Source: Nitrospiraceae bacterium
Lineage (GTDB): Bacteria; Nitrospirota; Thermodesulfovibrionia; Thermodesulfovibrionales; UBA9159
Assembly (NCBI GenBank): GCA_003453735.1
Contig: DMNE01000351.1
Location: 1-7,683 of the forward strand
Reading direction: 5' to 3'
Length of the DNA stretch: 7,683 bases
Part shown: positions 5,595 to 7,683 of the stretch, piece after piece
Layout: every line of letters begins with the position of its first letter
Numbering within the stretch: the first letter of the stretch is position 1
The notes under the pieces: generated by a model
What the model was told of the DNA's origin: nothing
Database searches by the model: none
What the model saw: the letters and a program-made list of their open reading frames with translations, nothing else
Program-made: the position numbers and the translations under genes

Positions 5595-6050
5595 ATGAAG
5601 ATAGCGATTGGTGCTGATCACGGAGGGTTTCTTCTTAAGGACATCATCGGTCAATTCTTAACCGGCAAAGGATACGAGGTTATTGATCTCGGGGCATACA
5701 GTGCTGAGCCATCAGATTATCCGGACTTTGCGCGGTCTGTTGCAGAAGCGCTCCTTAAAGGAAAAGCCGAAAGGGGGATCCTCGTGTGCGGCAGTGGCGT
5801 AGGCGCTTCAGTTGCTGCAAACAAGTTCCCCGGTATCAGGGCGGCTGTCTGCCATGATACATTCTCCGCTCATCAGGGCGTTGAGGACGATGACATGAAT
5901 ATCCTCTGCCTCGGGGAGAGAGTCATCGGTCCGGAACTGGCAAAGGAAGTGGTGGGCAAGTTTCTCGCAGCAGAGTTCTCTTCTGCCGAAAGGCATGTCA
6001 GGAGACTCAAGAAGGTTCAAAGCATAGAGAAAGATTTCATGAAGACATGA
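5595..6050 (+). CDS. rpiB: Ribose-5-phosphate isomerase B
   Basis: The 151-residue cytosolic enzyme interconverts ribulose 5-phosphate and ribose 5-phosphate, and may act on related sugars as LacA/B relatives do. Family marks are GADHGG at 6-11 (D8, H9), DLGAYS, SDYPDFA at 40-46, C65 in LVCGSGVGAS as the proton-transfer cysteine (E. coli C66), AANKFPGIRAA at 74-84, and RHVRRLKKV at 133-141 for phosphate binding. One oddity stands out: where E. coli has the ring-opening H99 and many relatives have GVEHDDMN, this protein reads GVEDDDMN (95-102), with D98 in the histidine position. Length is normal. GAGGG ends 3 nt before the ATG, slightly close, but the MKIAIGADHGG N-terminus is typical. It sits 102 bp after tal and 45 bp before zwf. 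Confidence 0.92.
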   Translation: MKIAIGADHGGFLLKDIIGQFLTGKGYEVIDLGAYSAEPSDYPDFARSVAEALLKGKAERGILVCGSGVGASVAANKFPGIRAAVCHDTFSAHQGVEDDDMNILCLGERVIGPELAKEVVGKFLAAEFSSAERHVRRLKKVQSIEKDFMKT

Positions 6051-6095
6051 GGAAGCCGCTGCAAGAAATTGTCGAAATGAGGGGAATTTCCGATC

Positions 6096-7637
6096 ATGGC
6101 TGATGAGATTATCGATAGCAGATTCCTGCAGACGTGTGACATCCCTCTCGATCAACTGACCATTCAGCCTTTTACGCTGGTCATTTTCGGGGGTGGAGGC
6201 GACTTAAGTAGGAGAAAACTCGTGCCAGCTGTATTTCATCTTTTCTCAGAGAATGAACTTTCCAAAGGATTTTCTGTCTTAGGGTTCGGCAGGCACGAAA
6301 TGACCGATGAGCAGTATCGTGCAATGATGAGGGAGGCAGTCGCAGAATTCGGTGAAGGGCCATTTGATACAGATAGGTGGACGGCATTCAGTACCCATCT
6401 TTTTTACGAGTCAGGACATTTTGAAAAAGAGGAAAGTTATAAAAAGCTTGTCGAGAAAATGCGACAAATCTCGAATTCTTTTCCTGAGTGTGGTGCGCAC
6501 ATCATCTATTATGCGGCGGTCCCCCCCCACGCAACTCCACTCATAATTGAGCACTTGAAGCATCTCGACCTCTGCAAGGGGGCCTTCAATGCAAAGGTCA
6601 TCGTTGAGAAGCCCTTCGGCAATGACCGTGCTTCTGCAGTACAATTGAACAAGATTCTGGCCGATGCGTTTGATGAGAGCCAGGTGTACCGCATTGACCA
6701 CTACCTCGGTAAGGATCCCGTCCAGAATATCATTTTTCTTCGCTTTTCGAACTCCGTATTCGAACAACTCTGGAATTGCCGATATATAGACAACGTGCAA
6801 ATATCCGTAGCTGAGGATATCGGCATCGAGCACAGAGGCGGATTTTATGAGGAAACCGGAGTTGTCAGAGATATTGTGCAGAACCATATGATGCAACTCA
6901 TCGGGCTCGTGGGGATGGAAGCGCCTATCGGCTTTAAGGCCGATTTTATCCGGGACGAGATAGTGAAGATACTCCGGTCAATTCGTCCGCTCAGTGAAGA
7001 GCATATCGATAAGTATATGGTTCGAGGGCAGTATGGCCGCGGGCGCATTCACGGAAAGGACGTTCCGGGCTACCGGCAAGAGGAAGGTGTAGTGCCTTCC
7101 TCGAATACACCGACATTTTTTGCTGGTAAATTCTATATAGATAACCTGCGCTGGGCAGGAGTCCCCTTCTACGTCCGGACGGGTAAAAGTCTGTCCAGAC
7201 ATATCACCGAGATATGTATACAACTCAAGCGTCTTCCGCTCAGGCTTTTTGGTCGTACCTGCGACGTTATGGAGCCCAATGTTCTTGTGCTGACCATTCA
7301 GCCCGATGAAACGATATCATTACGGTTTAACGTCAAGTATCCCCACGCATCCAACAAGGTGTATTCTGCCAAGATGATATTGAACTATCGAGAAGCGTTT
7401 AAGGCATCCGAGCATCCCGCCTATGAACGACTCTTGGTCGATTGCATAAAAGGAGATTTGACCCTCTTTGTAAGGCAGGACGCGGTGGAGGCGATGTGGG
7501 AAGTGGTTGATCCGATTATTGCTCGCTGGGAAAATATTAGCCCGGGGGATTTTCCGAATTATGCCGCCGGAACGTGGGGTCCCCTCGATGCCCACTTCTT
7601 GCTCGAAAAGGAGGGCCGCTGCTGGATAACGGATTAG
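6096..7637 (+). CDS. zwf: Glucose-6-phosphate 1-dehydrogenase
   Basis: The 513-residue cytosolic enzyme oxidises glucose 6-phosphate to 6-phosphogluconolactone and makes NADPH, the entry step of the oxidative pentose phosphate pathway. The N-terminal Rossmann domain has the nucleotide loop GGGGDLSRRKL at 32-42, where most relatives have GASGDL or GATGDL. It also has VEKPFG at 170-175 (K172), the signature RIDHYLGKD at 199-207 (H202, K206), and FYEETGVVRDIVQNHMMQL at 250-268, with H264 the probable catalytic base. NLRWAGVPFYVRTGKSL (350-366) and AGTWGP (491-496) mark the C-terminal domain. Length is complete for the family. R39 and R40 in the loop fit NADP preference. GAGGGG (6079-6084) lies 11 nt before the ATG, a long spacing. 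A C8 run at 6521-6528 lies in the coding region with the frame intact. It is the last complete gene of the visible operon. Confidence 0.95.
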   Translation: MADEIIDSRFLQTCDIPLDQLTIQPFTLVIFGGGGDLSRRKLVPAVFHLFSENELSKGFSVLGFGRHEMTDEQYRAMMREAVAEFGEGPFDTDRWTAFSTHLFYESGHFEKEESYKKLVEKMRQISNSFPECGAHIIYYAAVPPHATPLIIEHLKHLDLCKGAFNAKVIVEKPFGNDRASAVQLNKILADAFDESQVYRIDHYLGKDPVQNIIFLRFSNSVFEQLWNCRYIDNVQISVAEDIGIEHRGGFYEETGVVRDIVQNHMMQLIGLVGMEAPIGFKADFIRDEIVKILRSIRPLSEEHIDKYMVRGQYGRGRIHGKDVPGYRQEEGVVPSSNTPTFFAGKFYIDNLRWAGVPFYVRTGKSLSRHITEICIQLKRLPLRLFGRTCDVMEPNVLVLTIQPDETISLRFNVKYPHASNKVYSAKMILNYREAFKASEHPAYERLLVDCIKGDLTLFVRQDAVEAMWEVVDPIIARWENISPGDFPNYAAGTWGPLDAHFLLEKEGRCWITD

Positions 7638-7641
7638 GCTC

Positions 7642-7683
7642 ATGCGATGGATAATCTTCGTCAACAGGAAGCTGGCTCTCTGG
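7642..7683 (+). CDS. Possible start of the next operon gene (partial)
   Basis: Four bases after the zwf stop, an ATG at 7642 opens a frame that reads MRWIIFVNRKLALW to the window edge. A GGAT lies 8 nt upstream. A competing ATG at 7647, in another frame and 8 nt after an AGG, gives MDNLRQQEAGSL. Only one can be right, and 14 codons are too few to identify a product. By operon logic 6-phosphogluconolactonase, 6-phosphogluconate dehydrogenase or a sugar kinase would be natural, but the residues do not show this. Confidence 0.3.
   Translation, partial: MRWIIFVNRKLALW

Noticed and set aside
6411..6896. 161-codon minus-strand frame inside zwf
   Set aside because: Antisense shadow of conserved G6PDH motifs; no family resemblance.
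1..7683. tRNA, rRNA, CRISPR arrays, insertion sequences or phage genes
   Set aside because: No direct repeats with regular spacers, no transposase-like frames, terminal repeats or tRNA-like cloverleaf were noticed anywhere in the window.

Overview
The window looks like a chromosomal segment from a Gram-negative, respiring bacterium. It encodes exported c-type cytochromes with Sec-type signal peptides and a Tat-exported molybdoenzyme, and Shine-Dalgarno (SD) sequences are strong throughout. Base composition is moderate. The combination of a SorA-like sulfite dehydrogenase with a compact pentose-phosphate cluster and a short, animal-type transketolase fits lineages such as Nitrospirota or Desulfobacterota. 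That placement is an inference of low confidence; nothing here fixes the taxon.

Left part (1-641): mostly non-coding. It holds a good candidate Fur box (70-88) and, at the extreme left edge, a purine-rich SD-like stretch that may begin a minus-strand gene leaving the window. A possible small exported protein of 70 residues (325-537, minus) starts at TTG. A long hairpin (583-625) lies just past the end of the cytochrome operon.

Minus-strand operon (2513 down to 642): a SorA-like molybdopterin sulfite:cytochrome c oxidoreductase, then a SorB-like monohaem cytochrome c, then a second small monohaem cytochrome c of the c6/c553 type. The three genes are packed with 6-9 bp gaps, and the stop codons fall in or next to the next gene's SD. 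Together they should oxidise sulfite to sulfate in the periplasm and pass electrons through one or two cytochromes to the respiratory chain.

Intergenic region 2514-2799: a divergent promoter region. The plus side has a strong sigma-70-like promoter (TTGACA, 16 bp, TAGAAT), with an imperfect palindrome over its -35 box and an A8/T8 inverted repeat in the early leader. The minus side has a weaker promoter candidate.

Plus-strand operon (2800 to at least 7637): transketolase, transaldolase, ribose-5-phosphate isomerase B and glucose-6-phosphate dehydrogenase. These cover the NADPH-producing entry step and most of the non-oxidative sugar-phosphate interconversions of the pentose phosphate pathway. 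6-phosphogluconolactonase, 6-phosphogluconate dehydrogenase and ribulose-5-phosphate epimerase are not in the window. Another reading frame opens just after zwf and runs off the right edge.

No wholly new system is evident. The most notable points are the His-to-Asp change at the expected ring-opening residue of RpiB, the animal-type transketolase with a GDS instead of GDG cofactor motif, the second cytochrome attached to the sulfite dehydrogenase pair, and the unrecognised small exported protein.
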